A stretch of 64,000 nt of DNA from the NCBI GenBank assembly GCA_977006965.1, contig OZ345371.1, forward strand, positions 1 to 64,000. The letters run 5' to 3'. This DNA comes from Phymatolithon calcareum (lineage: Eukaryota; Rhodophyta; Florideophyceae; Hapalidiales). Shown here in pieces: positions 11,706-21,866 of this stretch. Made by a program: the position numbers and the translations under genes. The notes below the pieces were generated by a model. That model made no database searches. It saw only the letters and a program-made list of their open reading frames with translations, and was not told the DNA's origin. Position 1 is the stretch's first letter; each line of letters opens with the position of its first letter.

Positions 11706-13481
11706 GATAATCCGTTTGACAAGCCCCATGGTGGAGTTACATTGATTGTGGCGAATCAGGTAGTATTTCGGCTAATATTCAAGACGGCGGAGAAACACTT
11801 CCAAATCAATATGGCGAGGGTGAGAAAAATACTAGTTTCAGTGTGCTATATCTCAACTTCAGCTTCAACTCGAGGAAATAAGGGAAATAAGCTACGGATG
11901 TGCCTGCAGATACAACAGAGTTATAGGAGGGAGCCCTCTATTGCTATGCTGGACTGGATCCCAAGGCATAAAACCATGGGAATGTAAAACGAACCAAAGG
12001 GCCCCTTTCTGCTATAATTGTCAGAAAACAGCGGATGGGTTCCCCATCACGGAAGAGAGAGCACGTACAACGACGAAAGAAACATCCATTTCTTTCTCAG
12101 CAAGCGTCTGAAACCGGCATCAGTCACTTCGCCGAACCGCCCCTGGGATGTAAACCTCCAGCATAGGCCTCTGATGACGAGTGTTCCAACAGCAGCACCA
12201 AGGAAAAGACGCAACGAGGTTATATCTACGAAGAGCAGATCTGACTCGGAGCTTGTCGAAAAAGTACGGAAAATCGCGACAGTCTGCCTCCACAAATCAT
12301 GCGTCTAAAAGCATGTCAGTCTCTCAGTAAGCGGGATTCAATTTATGAATCTATCGTGGCGATCTTTATCCATACCTGGAGGAAAACGGCTCCAATGGAA
12401 GGAGCTGGAAACATTTTCAAGACAGCCGTTCTTAGAGCGATGGAAAAGCAAAGAACAAAGCTATTTAGAAGTGCTCGTTAAACAAAAAGCGAGGTCCATA
12501 TTCTAGCACACATGGAATTCAAGAAGAAATGAGCAAAGAGGTAATTGGCACCCAAAACGCGTCCTCCTGGACGAGCTCGCGGCAGCAGCAGCCTTTGAGA
12601 AGACCTTTAAAATGGCATGAGCTCTCTCTAAGCGGAAGACTGAACAGGGGACAAACTGAAATGTTGAAAGAAGACCCAGTACTAAGGACAAGAGAACTAT
12701 TTGCGATTTGGGAAGCCTGTGGTCGCTTGGAAACCACACCCTTGGCTTGGAGAACAGCTAAAAATTTACTTATCTACAAGGATGGAGATACAGCAATGCC
12801 GACGAGCCACCGCCCAATCTCACTCTTAAACCACATGAGGAAGATAATCGACATGGCCTTAGACAAGATAATCAGAAGGAAATAGAAATTTCATATTTTG
12901 CAGCTTGGGTTCTAGAATGGAAAGGGCACTGAGTTGGCGCTTTTCCATGCTGAACCACTCCGAAAAACAGGCCAAAGCTGTGTGGTAGTCTTAGACCTTA
13001 AAGCTTCCTACGACTCCGTACCAATTAATAAGCTTGGAGAGAGAATAGGGAAGGTGCTAGAACCAGTGATCGTCGAAATGGCTCTTTCGTGTCTGGATCC
13101 CTCACTCATACGGACGAGAGACCATGAGAACTCCGCGTGGTACATCATTGAAAGAGGCGTGCGCCAGAGGTGTCCTCTCAGTCCGTGCCAGCACCATATC
13201 TTCATGGACACGTTTGCCGTTGCTCTAGATCCATTCCGGAGAATATCACAGACGAGCAGTGCAAAAAAAATTTCGCAGGCGACTTGAAATTGTTCGCGTA
13301 ATCAGTGAAAGGCCTTCAAAGTATCCTGGATCTAGCCTTAGAGTGGGCGCAGAGAAATGGTATGGCGTGGAACACTGTGAAAAGCGAAATTCTTTGGACC
13401 AAGGACACGGCAATTCATAGCTTCCGACTCTCGGGGCGGCGACTAAAGACTCTCCCGGAGGTAAAATACCTCAGGGTAACA

Positions 13482-13730
13482 TGTAGACACGCAATGCTTC
13501 AGGGGCGCAATGAACGACACTTACACTCTGAGTGATTACATAGCGGCTCCTTGCGATCTATCTACTGACATTGTCGACACAGCATGGTGATGGACTCTTC
13601 CAAGAAGACCGCCCTTTTAAGCGGAGATCCTGATCGCACATTAGACTGAGGCATCTTATCATCTCATCGGAGAGAGATCGCCCATTTTCAAGATAAACAG
13701 AAGTTTATCTTTTCACTACCTCTGATTACA
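13482..13730. mobile_element. Solo-LTR-like 249-bp insert
   Basis: The insert starts TGTAGAC and ends GATTACA (TG...CA), and is flanked by a 4-bp repeat AACA (13478-13481 and 13731-13734). It interrupts LINE E between sequences that are contiguous in copy 2 near 44,660, which fixes both ends to the base. It has no open frame of note. An internal hairpin GATAAAC/GTTTATC lies at 13692-13709. The shape fits a solo LTR. No second copy is seen in the window, so the family is unknown. Confidence 0.55.
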
Positions 13731-14290
13731 AACAATAACGGAACAGTGGTTTTCAGAAACCAAACTGTCTGGCAGGATCATGAAATCCAAAAGTGTGCTT
13801 GGGTATCTACGACGGCTGGGCATGTTTACTAATGGTGTTCACCCCGCGAGGGCGATTAGGATGTACAAATCTCTTGTGCAGTGAAGATGGGAATATGTTC
13901 TACATCTCACACCTTGGACCGCGAAGGTGGCCTAGGAAGTCAGGAAGGTTGAATCTATATTCTTCGAGAAAATCCTTGGAAAAACAGGAAAAAGAAGCTT
14001 GCACAAGTGCAGGGCCATGCGTCACATCCTTCAGTCCAACGGAAGAAGAGACGTCCTTGCAAGACGCCTAGTGCAGAGATTGATAATGACACGCGATGTG
14101 CTGATATCTCGTCCAAAAACAGAGACTGCGAACACGGAACGTTCAGAAGCTGAGAAAGATGTTGTCCTCGCGAGAGTGAATGGCTTCCTGCGCAAAGCTC
14201 GAAACGAAACTACAGCTACGGCAAACATCAAGAAGGTACTGGATGCGGTAGAGGATTTGGAAAAGACGAAAAAACGACCTTTGTGATAGC

Positions 14291-14922
14291 GAGGTAGGCT
14301 TGGAGATTGCCTGCCTTGACAAACTTTAGAAAGATCTGCGGCTTTATTCGTAACATAAAACCGAAATTTTGGCGATTTCATGGCGTCCAATGGTCTAGCT
14401 CTCCAGAGAAGGCGAGCAGTGTCGCACTTCTCCTTACTAGAGTTCTCGGACACCGTGCAGTAACTCTTAGGAACCTCCTCCCGGACAAGCACCGCTTACC
14501 GGAGAGCCGGATTGCCATAGTTGTAGCCGTGCGATAGCTTCACTACTACTAAAAAAGACTATGAAGAGTAGGTGGGTGGTTGGTCAACAAAAGAACGCGG
14601 GCTGCCAACTCGAAAAGCTCACCTGTCTAGCCTCCGCCGAGAAATCAGATGTCGCACGAGTCCTTTGCGGGAAAAGGACAGCCGGTGTACCAAAAAGCTC
14701 TTCACGCTGTTCACTGCCTTACGCGCGGTTCACGTCTCAGTTCAGGCATGTTCCGAAGTTCGTGCCTTCGTGTGAACGCGTCTGCAAGATTGCGATGCGT
14801 GTGCTGGAGATCAATCATTCTTCAGCGTCTTGCTTGATATAGAGATTTCGATCGGCGAGGCTCGGACTCTAGAGCAGTTGCTGGCAACTGTGTCCGCCGG
14901 TGGGACTGTCGAACAAGCTTTT
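14291..14922. other. Unassigned segment before the inverted repeat
   Basis: A 93-codon frame at 14,561-14,842 (+) has no recognised motif. The first 100 bp may be decayed 3' sequence of LINE E. Nothing else is seen. Confidence 0.3.
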
Positions 14923-15293
14923 GATTCCTATTGAAAGAAAGTTACCAGGGATCCTTTACATAAGAGAAAGAAAGACACGTTTAAGGTGCCTAAGGTTGAC
15001 ATTTAACCGAGCACCCCTTTGCAGAAAATCAGTATTGGGTGCTTACTGTGTGTTTACCGCGGTGATCGAACTAGTCGCCTTACAACGTACTCTGGCGTCG
15101 TCGAAGATGAGTACAGAAAATGAGTTTTGAATTCAAGAGACTCAAGGGAGCTCTTGTTGAGAGAGAATTACGAATCAAGAACTTTTTGAGTAGCCAGAAG
15201 ACTTTAACTTCGAGAATATTTCAAGAGTTGCCTCGTTACTCCAAGGTGAGGCTTTGGGAGCTCTTAAAATAAAATAATCAAATATGCCCACGC
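14923..15293 (+). mobile_element. LINE B 3' fragment (left arm)
   Basis: It encodes IPIERKLPGILYIRERKTR then LRCLRLTFNRAPLCRKSVLG, the C-terminal segment shared with the B copy at 58.9 kb, interrupted near the end by a frameshift. It finishes in the family tail CTCTTAAAATAAAATAATC. It is 5'-truncated at GATTCCTATTG. Confidence 0.85.
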
Positions 15294-16550
15294 CTTCGAA
15301 TAAATGAGGAAGCACAATGGGAGGTAGTATCATGGCATACCGAGTGAGCACATCTTGAAGGGTAATACGCAAATGAGATAAATCGCGGCAATACTGGCAA
15401 TGGAGAGTGCAGGAGATTGAGCTAGATAGACTTACATCCTGATCCGGCAATAATCCCCGGTGGGGCTAGTACGGTGCCCGTGGTGGACTGTCCTCGCTTG
15501 TTCCTTGGGTTCTTGTTTTGTAGGTCATATGAGTGAAAAGAGTCTTCTGTTGCGGGAGAGAGGCTAGCGGTGCAACATTTGCTGATATTCTGATGTTTTC
15601 GCAATAGCTCCTTGCTTGTGATACAGTCATAACAAAAGCCGCACTTGACTTCAAGTAATATGCTGACTTCAAATCAAGTGCGGCTTCTGTCTTCCTTCCT
15701 TGCATTACTGTTGTTTTGTAACGGTGGATGGCTCTTTCTATGCCCTTCTGTGTCTGGAATCTCATTTGTAAAGCCATATTCCTTCCAGATCAGTTTATCC
15801 AAGGCTGATTTAAAGATTTCTGGATCATTCGATATTAGACATCCTGTCTTGAGGGATATCTACTTGACTTCTCTTGCCTTAATTCCGAACAGACCTTCTT
15901 AGTTTTCCGTGCACTCAATGATGGTCTTACTGAATAGCGAAAGCTCATATAGTACTTTCTTGGTATCCCAGTCGCTATTCCAGTCAGGTCATATCCTGTC
16001 AGACTGCTTACAGAGTTGCCATATGCTACCGAATTCTGTTTCCGAATGTTTCCTCTACAATTGTTGTAGAAAATTGCGGAAATCTTCTGCACATGTATTG
16101 AAGTGCAAATTTCCTGGGCTTCGCCATAGGGAGTTAAAAAACAATAGTTTTTCAGAAGTGAAAATGTGCGAAAATATCTTCTTTGGCGACTTTGACGCCT
16201 TGAAAACAGTGGCTACCACCCTTTTAGGTACTGCGCGGTATCAATCCTACTCTAGTACTCCATTGATCTTCAGCAGTTCGAAACATACAAGAACTTTTCC
16301 ATATGTATGAAGAATTATTGCTAAGTCACTAGAAGAGCAATCCGGTTTCTGCTTGCAACTCACATAGAAAGAACGTACCCTTCTTTTTTGCAAGAAGCAA
16401 TACTTTTCTTTTCTTTCTCGGAGCGTAAAGAACATTACCGACTGCTACACCTATTTTCCTGTCCGGAGATTGACGAAAATTTTGAACAGCAAAAGCACTG
16501 GCTTCTGAAATGGGATCATGTCGAGAACTGTAATCGTTTTCCACCCATAA
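14923..16550. repeat. Left arm of 1,628-bp inverted duplication
   Basis: This arm matches 19,048-20,675 in reverse complement, with equal length and high identity by eye (one local cluster of mismatches near 15,960-15,990). It holds a LINE B 3' fragment (about 14,923-15,293, +) and the 3' coding part of a LINE C-like element (about 15,890-16,550, -). The latter shows KPRKFALQYMCRRFPQFST, which parallels VKHRQLALQYACGRFPQVST of the intact LINE C at 55.5 kb. Both LINE pieces occur in both arms, so they predate the duplication. A hairpin with 13-bp arms is at 15,636-15,686. Confidence 0.95.
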
Positions 16551-16625
16551 ATAGAAAAGTTGAAGTTGAAAGGGGGACGTAGTTCGTTCAAAGGAAATCT
16601 TTCTGGGAAGACCGGAGCACGCCAC
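15890..16625 (-). mobile_element. LINE C-like 3' fragment (left arm)
   Basis: The minus strand, across frameshifts, gives the C-terminal LINE region ending in ELSLFSKTIIECTEN before a stop. This parallels ELLLFSKTLIERMEN in the LINE C copy at 55,340. Several stops and shifts make it a relic. Confidence 0.65.
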
Positions 16626-16836
16626 ATTCTGGCGTCAGCGAGTCACCATTGAACCTGTTTTAAAATACCCAAATCTGCAGAGGTGCTTTCTGACGCAAAG
16701 GTGTTTGCGAAGAAAATGATTGTAGACCAATTCTATTTAAATTCCATTTGTATCGAATTCTGTGCTGAACTATAAATCGAGCCCGAACTCCTCGCGAAAT
16801 GTGATTTTCTACAGGAAAACATCATTACATCTTCTT

Positions 16837-17303
16837 CTACATCGGGGTTTTACGAGAAGCGCCGTTCTCTACGTCCACCTTCTTGCAAGTGTCCTCCTGT
16901 ACAGGAACATTCTTGACTTGATCTTTGGCGATAGACCAGCTTCTGTGTCCGTTCCACGTCGAATCAACGGCAAAGAAGGCTGTTAAAGGTACATTGTGCA
17001 CGCCAATCAATGGAGACGGACCGATCTGGACAAGAGCAGTACCCTTGAGAGAGACAAACTGCACATCCTGCGGAACGTCACGAAAAATTATCGGACTACC
17101 ACAACACCCGTAATATCGTAGATAGGAATCTCATTGAAAGGAGCTTCCAAGACTTGTGTTTGTTCGGTTTGCCCGGTGACCGTTCCACTGACAACGTTCA
17201 CGGTGAGTGAAAAGTGGAGAATGGGAGCTCCGGGAAGTCCTTTGTTACCAGCAATACCATTCACAAGGTACAGCCCAATGTTGTTTCCTGTGTCGGCTGG
17301 CAT
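16837..17303 (-). pseudogene. Possible DUF1842-like protein, frameshifted
   Basis: Two minus-strand frames meet at about 17,088. The first reads GLYLVNGIAGNKGLPGAPIL, then HFSLTVNVVSGTVTGQTEQT. The second reads DVQFVSLKGTALVQIG, then FFAVDSTWNGHRSWSI. The pattern (a ligand-binding-like beta protein with GAP.LHFSL, VSGTVTGQ, and a later F.VD..W.G) reminds me of DUF1842-type hypothetical proteins known mainly from bacteria. The assignment is from memory and weak. A one-base shift separates the halves, so this is a relic, or less likely a gene with a tiny intron. It lies in the spacer of the inverted duplication and is not LINE-like. Confidence 0.35.
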
Positions 17304-17883
17304 GGCTGAGGTGGTTGATTGATGTGCTTTCCCTCCGCGATCGTTCCCCTTGTCAGTCGACCACTCAGGTCCTTTGTGAGAGTGAAACCTTTTCTATTTT
17401 TTGGTTCAGGCAAGGTTGCTACTTATACCAATTCGGCAGTGCTTCAATACATGTATCCACACTTGCCGATTGCCCGAATTAAGTGTAAATTCCAAGCCCT
17501 ATGTAGCCATGGCAATGATACCGCTACAAGTTCAAATCTAGATATTTCGCGTAGACTGATATAGGCACATGCACTTGTTACATGCAACTCGCCAGGAACG
17601 TTACCTATGCAGTAAGAGCTTCGGGTTTACGCTTCTGATTTCTGATTGGGCGTGGGTACTTTACCTTGGCTTGGGAAGACCAACTATTTCGACATACAAG
17701 TTTTGGCTTAAGTAGGCGATTTTTGACAGTATGTGAGAGGGATTGCAACCGCATATTCTCGGGGGGGCGTTAAAGGTTTCTTCAACGGCCAGTCGGGAAC
17801 CAGTTCGTTGCTGTATTCTTGGATTCGCTCTAGTAATGCGACGGGAGACCCTCATAATAACAACGCCTTTCGTTGTGCCGGTA
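17304..17883. other. Spacer of the inverted duplication, no gene seen
   Basis: Open frames here are short and overlapping. A minus-strand frame runs from 17,993 to 17,661 but its start lies inside the hAT. Nothing is recognised. Confidence 0.3.
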
Positions 17884-18075
17884 GTTATGGGCAGGGGTTG
17901 CGCCAATTCCATTGCTATCAATTTAATTGCAATTTTTCCCAATTCCACCCAAATTGGTTCTTCGAACTGAATTGCAATTCGAATTGGTCGCACCTAATAC
18001 TGAGGATCGTAGTAGATGAACATTGGACCAGGGGAATGTTATGGGGGGGGGGCGAGTAAAGCAGAATTTTGAGGG

Positions 18076-18236
18076 AATCAACGTACTCACCTCATGTTCA
18101 GTATGTGGTCTTTGTTCTAATAATTCCCAGAGTACGTAGATGAACATTAGACAGAGCACATTAATCGGATGCAAGAATCAACGTACTCACCTCATGTTCA
18201 GTACGTGGTCTTTGTTCTAGTAATACCCAGAGTACG
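18076..18236. repeat. 100-bp tandem duplication inside the hAT
   Basis: AATCAACGTACTCACCTCAT begins at 18,076 and again at 18,176. Each is followed by about 60 bp of near-identical sequence (GTATGTGGTC versus GTACGTGGTC, and so on). It lies just before and across the start of the hAT reading frame. Confidence 0.85.
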
Positions 18237-18912
18237 TTCTGTATACCATGAAAACATCTATGACACTTGGGCCATGGCTACTTCTTGCTATGTTACCATG
18301 GAGCTGCAAAAGAGGGGTCTAACACTATCGGATGCACGTATGGCTTCGGATGAGTTACTTGATGGAATTGATTCTCTCCAATCCATTCCGGAATCAGCAT
18401 TGTTTCAATGCCAGTTGGGTGATTACTATATCTCTCCGACTTCTCAAATCGTGCAAGATGCTTCACTTGAGTCAGGAGTGGTGAAAATCCAACGTGGGGA
18501 GACGAACAGCATGTCAGACGTTGAGAAAGAGAGATGCAAGGGGCTATTACAAAGACGAACGGAACAAGATGCTGAGATTGATGTGCACGAACCGATGAGT
18601 ATTGGCGACAGATTAAAGAAACGGAAAAAGAACACCGGAAGCGCAGGATCGAAGGAATACATTAACACCCAATTTATACTGGGGTCCTTTGCTGAGGTGG
18701 AGCGACTGTGGTCTATGGCGAAGTATATTCTACTAGACAATAGGAAGGGAACATCTCCTATTGTCTTTGAGGCGATGCTTTTTCTGAAAGTCAACTGCTC
18801 CTACTGGAATGAGCAAACCGTGAAGCAGGCTATGTCTATGGTTGTCAACCAACATGTCGAGAGGGCAATCGAAGAAGATGAAGATTATATGCAGCTAGGT
18901 GAACTTGCTTGA
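18169..18912 (+). CDS. hAT transposase C-terminal remnant
   Basis: An open frame of 247 codons. The first 25 or so residues come from the 100-bp duplication and are probably not native. Residues about 160-215 carry the hAT dimerisation block: SFAEVERLWSMAKYILLDNR, then SPIVFEAMLFLKVN, then W..QTV. This fits the family pattern (S..VERL.S.A..IL.D.R...SP..FEA.LFLK.N...W). The catalytic core and BED finger are missing. It could at most supply a dimerisation module and is unlikely to be an active transposase. Codons are uninterrupted, unlike the hAT at 7.3 kb, so this insert is younger. Confidence 0.75.
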   Translation: MQESTYSPHVQYVVFVLVIPRVRSVYHENIYDTWAMATSCYVTMELQKRGLTLSDARMASDELLDGIDSLQSIPESALFQCQLGDYYISPTSQIVQDASLESGVVKIQRGETNSMSDVEKERCKGLLQRRTEQDAEIDVHEPMSIGDRLKKRKKNTGSAGSKEYINTQFILGSFAEVERLWSMAKYILLDNRKGTSPIVFEAMLFLKVNCSYWNEQTVKQAMSMVVNQHVERAIEEDEDYMQLGELA

Positions 18913-19047
18913 ATAAAGAATTGATGTCTATATTGTGGGAAGCCTTCAAATTGCAATGCGAATTGCTGCAAACAGAACTGAGCTATTAAATTGATAAATT
19001 TCACCCGGGACTGCAATCGCGAACAATAGAATTGGCGCAACCCCTGG

Positions 19048-20675
19048 TTATGGGTCGAAAACGATGACAGTTCTCAACATGATCCCATTTCAAAAGCCAG
19101 TGCTTTTGCTGTTCAAAATTTTCGTCAATCTCCGGACAGGAAAATAGGTGTAGCAGTCGGTAATGTTCTTTACGCTTCGAGAAAGAAAAGAAAAGTATTG
19201 CTTCTTGCAAAAAAGAAGGGTACGTTCTTTCTATGTGAGTTGCAAGCAGAAACCGGATTGCTCTTCTAGTGACTTAGCAATAATTCTTCATACATATGGA
19301 AAAGTTCTCGTATGTTTCGAACTGCTGAAGATCAATGGAGTACTAGAGTAGGATTGATACCGCGCAGTACCTAAAAGGGTGGTAGCCACTGTTTTCAAGG
19401 CGTCAAAGTCGCCAAAGAAGATATTTTCGCACATTTTCACTTCTGAAAAACTATTGTTTTTTAACTCCCTATGGCGAAGCCCAGGAAATTTGCACTTCAA
19501 TACATGTGCAGAAGATTTCCGCAATTTTCTACAACAATTGTAGAGGAAACATTCGGAAACAGAATTCGGTAGCATATGGCAACTCTGTAAGCAGTCTGAC
19601 AGGATATGACCTGAAAGGAATAGCGACTTGGGTACTAAGAAAGCACTATATGAGCTTTCGCTATTCAGTAAGACCATCATTGAGTGCACGGAAAACTAAG
19701 AAGGTCTGCTCGGAATTAAGGCAAGAGAAGTCAAGTAGATATCCCTCAAGACAGGATGTCTAATATCGAATGATCCCGAAATCTTTAAATCAGCCTTGGA
19801 TAAACTGATCTGGAAGGAATATGGCTTTACAAATGAGATTCCAGACACAGAAGGGCATAGAAAGAGCCATCCACCGTTACAAAACAACAGTAATGCAAGG
19901 AAGGAAGACAGAAGCCGCACTTGATTTGAAGTCAGCATATTACTTGAAGTCAAGTGCGGCTTTTGTTATGACTGTATCACAAGCAAGGAGCTATTGCGAA
20001 AACATCAGAATATCAGCAAATGTTGCACCGCTAGCCTCTCTCCCGCAACAGAAGACTCTTTTCACTCATATGACCTACACAACAAGAACCCAAGGAACAA
20101 GCGAGGACAGTCCACCACGGGCACCGTACTAGCCCCACCGGGGATTATTGCCGGATCAGGATGTAAGTCTATCTAGCTCAATCTCCTGCACTCTCCATTG
20201 CCAGTATTGCCGCGATTTATCTCATTTGCGTATTACCCTTCAAGATGTGCTCATTCGGTATGCCATGATACTACCTCCCATTGTGCTTCCTCATTTATTC
20301 GAAGGCGTGGGCATATTTGATTATTTTATTTTAAGAGCTCCCAAAGCCTCACCTTGGAGTAACGAGGCAACTCTTGAAATATTCTCGAAGTTAAAGTCTT
20401 CTGGCTACTCAAAAAGTTCTTGATTCGTAATTCTCTCTCAACAAGAGCTCCCTTGAGTCTCTTGAATTCAAAACTCATTTTCTGTACTCATCTTCGACGA
20501 CACCAGAGTACTTTGTAAGGCGACTAGTTCGATCACCGCGGTAAACACACAGTAAGCACCCAATACTGATTTTCTGCAAAGGGGTGCTCCGTTAAATGTC
20601 AACCGTAGGCACCTTAAACGTGTCTCTCTTTCTCTTATGTCAAGGATCCCTGGTAACTTTCTTTCAATAGGAATC
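19048..20675. repeat. Right arm of 1,628-bp inverted duplication
   Basis: Reverse complement of 14,923-16,550. The inner end lies inside the 8-bp TSD of the hAT at 17,892-19,046. The outer end lies inside the 12-bp TSD of LINE I (20,667-20,678). It carries the same LINE C-like fragment (here +) and LINE B fragment (here -, about 20,305-20,675). Confidence 0.95.
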
Positions 20676-20702
20676 TTCTTTCTTTCTTTATTGCAGATGA
20701 CG

Positions 20703-21110
20703 TCAATTTTTAAGTTCACGCCTAAACTTGCTCTTGAGCAAGTTCTCTTCGTTCAAATATTGGATTATCGCTACGGGTTTCTCTCTGCACAGATCTTCTA
20801 CCGTTTTGCTCCGAACTCTGCCGATGAATCTCCGTCGACTAACAGCCCGACCCGAACAATGTAGGATCATATGTTCCACAGTTTCCTTCACACCATACGC
20901 GCATTTCTTGCACATTGGGTCGTGAGGAAGTGGCTCATTCTCGTTGTGTCCATGGTGAAAGCTGGCGACGATTGGACAGCAATTAGTTATGAGCTGGTTG
21001 AGTATTACCTCAGCCCGACTATGTGAGATGTGTAGGTCTTCCGGGAGTGACGGGATGGTAACTGGTTTGCTTCTACAAGGCGGTTTGATAATGGATCGTG
21101 CCGCTTCCAT
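20703..21110 (-). CDS. LINE I C-terminal Cys/His domain
   Basis: The same register as the RNase H frame beyond its TAG at about 21,180. It contains CKKCAYGVKETVEHMILHC, matching the C..C....E...H....C finger that closes many I/Jockey-type LINE polyproteins, preceded by the usual helix (LNQLITNCCPIVASFHHG). Role by family: nucleic acid binding during target-primed reverse transcription. Confidence 0.85.
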   Translation of the reverse strand: MEAARSIIKPPCRSKPVTIPSLPEDLHISHSRAEVILNQLITNCCPIVASFHHGHNENEPLPHDPMCKKCAYGVKETVEHMILHCSGRAVSRRRFIGRVRSKTVEDLCREKPVAIIQYLNEENLLKSKFRRELKN

Positions 21111-21182
21111 GGTGAGAGGTACCGTTTGATGTGATAGCAGGCTTGATTTCGAGATTCCCCGGCGCGCGAGCTCATCAGCAGC

Positions 21183-21866
21183 CTAATTTTTCGGGACTCC
21201 GCAGTGACTCGGTATCCAAATGCCTTCTATGTGAATCTCCTGTGCCATGATTTGTTCCATAAAATTCCATAGTTTCCGAACCATCTCTCCAAACATCCGA
21301 GGCTGGCCATTGAGTACGTCTATGCAGCTCATGCTGTCGGTGAACCATCGGATAGTGCTGCCGCGCGATATCGGTAGACTGGATGCTGCCTGAAATGCGT
21401 GAACGGCCTCAAAAGCCTCGGCGTCGAATGAGGAGCCAATGGCCCCAGCGGGCAGCCCTTCTTCCAGTATCGCTTCTTCTCCGCGCAGTACCAAAACGCC
21501 CGCACCACCGACCTGCTGTGGGATTGTACGGTACATGTCGAGTGTGTCATCATCTTCATCGCATAGGATAACGCGCTGCTTCGAGGCCGTTGGGGTCGTT
21601 TCGTAGGCATGCTCGTCCCCGTCGCCGTAGACCAAGAGGACATCCGGCGGCTTGCCGTGCCGAACTTCAAAACGTTTCGCTGCGTCGTGGTTCTGATGTT
21701 CGGTAGAGTTGAATTTCTTCAAGGTCGCGGTGTACCAACCTTCGTCCCATTTTACGGAGACGCGTTCTCCGTGATTCAGATCCCAGACGTGAGCTTGCTG
21801 TATTTCTCCCACACTTCCATCTGTCCATATTTCGATATCCGCTGTTCTCACTGCATTACGCTCCAA
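21183..21866 (-). CDS. LINE I RNase H with inserted Tudor-like module
   Basis: An open frame of 227 codons. All four RNase H catalytic positions are visible: D16 (WTDGS), E150 (FDAEAFEA), D177 (WFTDS) and H221 (WIPSHCG). In ordinary RNase H the TDGS strand is followed shortly by the GGAGV strand; here GGAGV starts at residue 120. About 100 extra residues intervene. Residues 33-89 look like a Tudor/Agenet-type small beta barrel: GERVSVKWDEGWYTATLKKF, a gap, then DVLLVYGDGDEHAYE. The frame ends at a TAG where VPKN is followed, past the stop, by AADELARRG, the usual end of the domain, so one nonsense change truncates it. Confidence 0.85.
   Translation of the reverse strand: MERNAVRTADIEIWTDGSVGEIQQAHVWDLNHGERVSVKWDEGWYTATLKKFNSTEHQNHDAAKRFEVRHGKPPDVLLVYGDGDEHAYETTPTASKQRVILCDEDDDTLDMYRTIPQQVGGAGVLVLRGEEAILEEGLPAGAIGSSFDAEAFEAVHAFQAASSLPISRGSTIRWFTDSMSCIDVLNGQPRMFGEMVRKLWNFMEQIMAQEIHIEGIWIPSHCGVPKN

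Larger units (their letters stand above)
11100..14290 (+). mobile_element. LINE E copy 1, degraded
   Basis: A non-LTR retrotransposon in broken frames. Endonuclease remnants run from about 11,140 and resume after the nested LINE B fragment with PHGGVTLIVANQVVF (11,725-11,769), the strand pattern of APE-type endonucleases. Reverse transcriptase is at 12,529-13,287: YKDGDTAMPTSHRPISLLNH, VLDLKASYDSVP, ERGVRQRCPLSPC. The last of these is a decayed GVPQGSPLSPC. Continuation is at 13,305-13,480, 13,731-13,790, 13,793-14,071 and 13,999-14,286. It is nearly collinear with copy 2 (43,950-52,820), which shows the breaks here are frameshifts, in-frame stops (at 12,883) and two insertions. No FADD box survives near 13,270, so it is dead. 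Confidence 0.75.
17892..19046 (+). mobile_element. hAT element with complete ends (1,155 bp)
   Basis: The TIRs are CAGGGGTTGCGCCAATTC at the left, with the same 18 bases reverse-complemented at the right, and the match continues imperfectly further in. An exact 8-bp TSD, GTTATGGG, lies at 17884-17891 and 19047-19054. Eight-bp TSDs and CAGGG-type ends are hAT hallmarks. At 1.15 kb it encodes only the transposase C-terminus, so it is an internally deleted, non-autonomous copy. It sits exactly at the inner end of the right arm of the inverted duplication. Confidence 0.93.

Noticed and set aside
15466-15777. Conserved gene present in both arms of the inverted duplication
   Set aside because: Identity between arms reflects recent duplication; the frame overlaps LINE-derived sequence and a hairpin and has no domain.
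14923-20675. One large DNA transposon with 1.6-kb terminal inverted repeats
   Set aside because: There is no TSD at the outer ends, the arms are made of LINE debris, and the spacer encodes no transposase apart from the later hAT insert.
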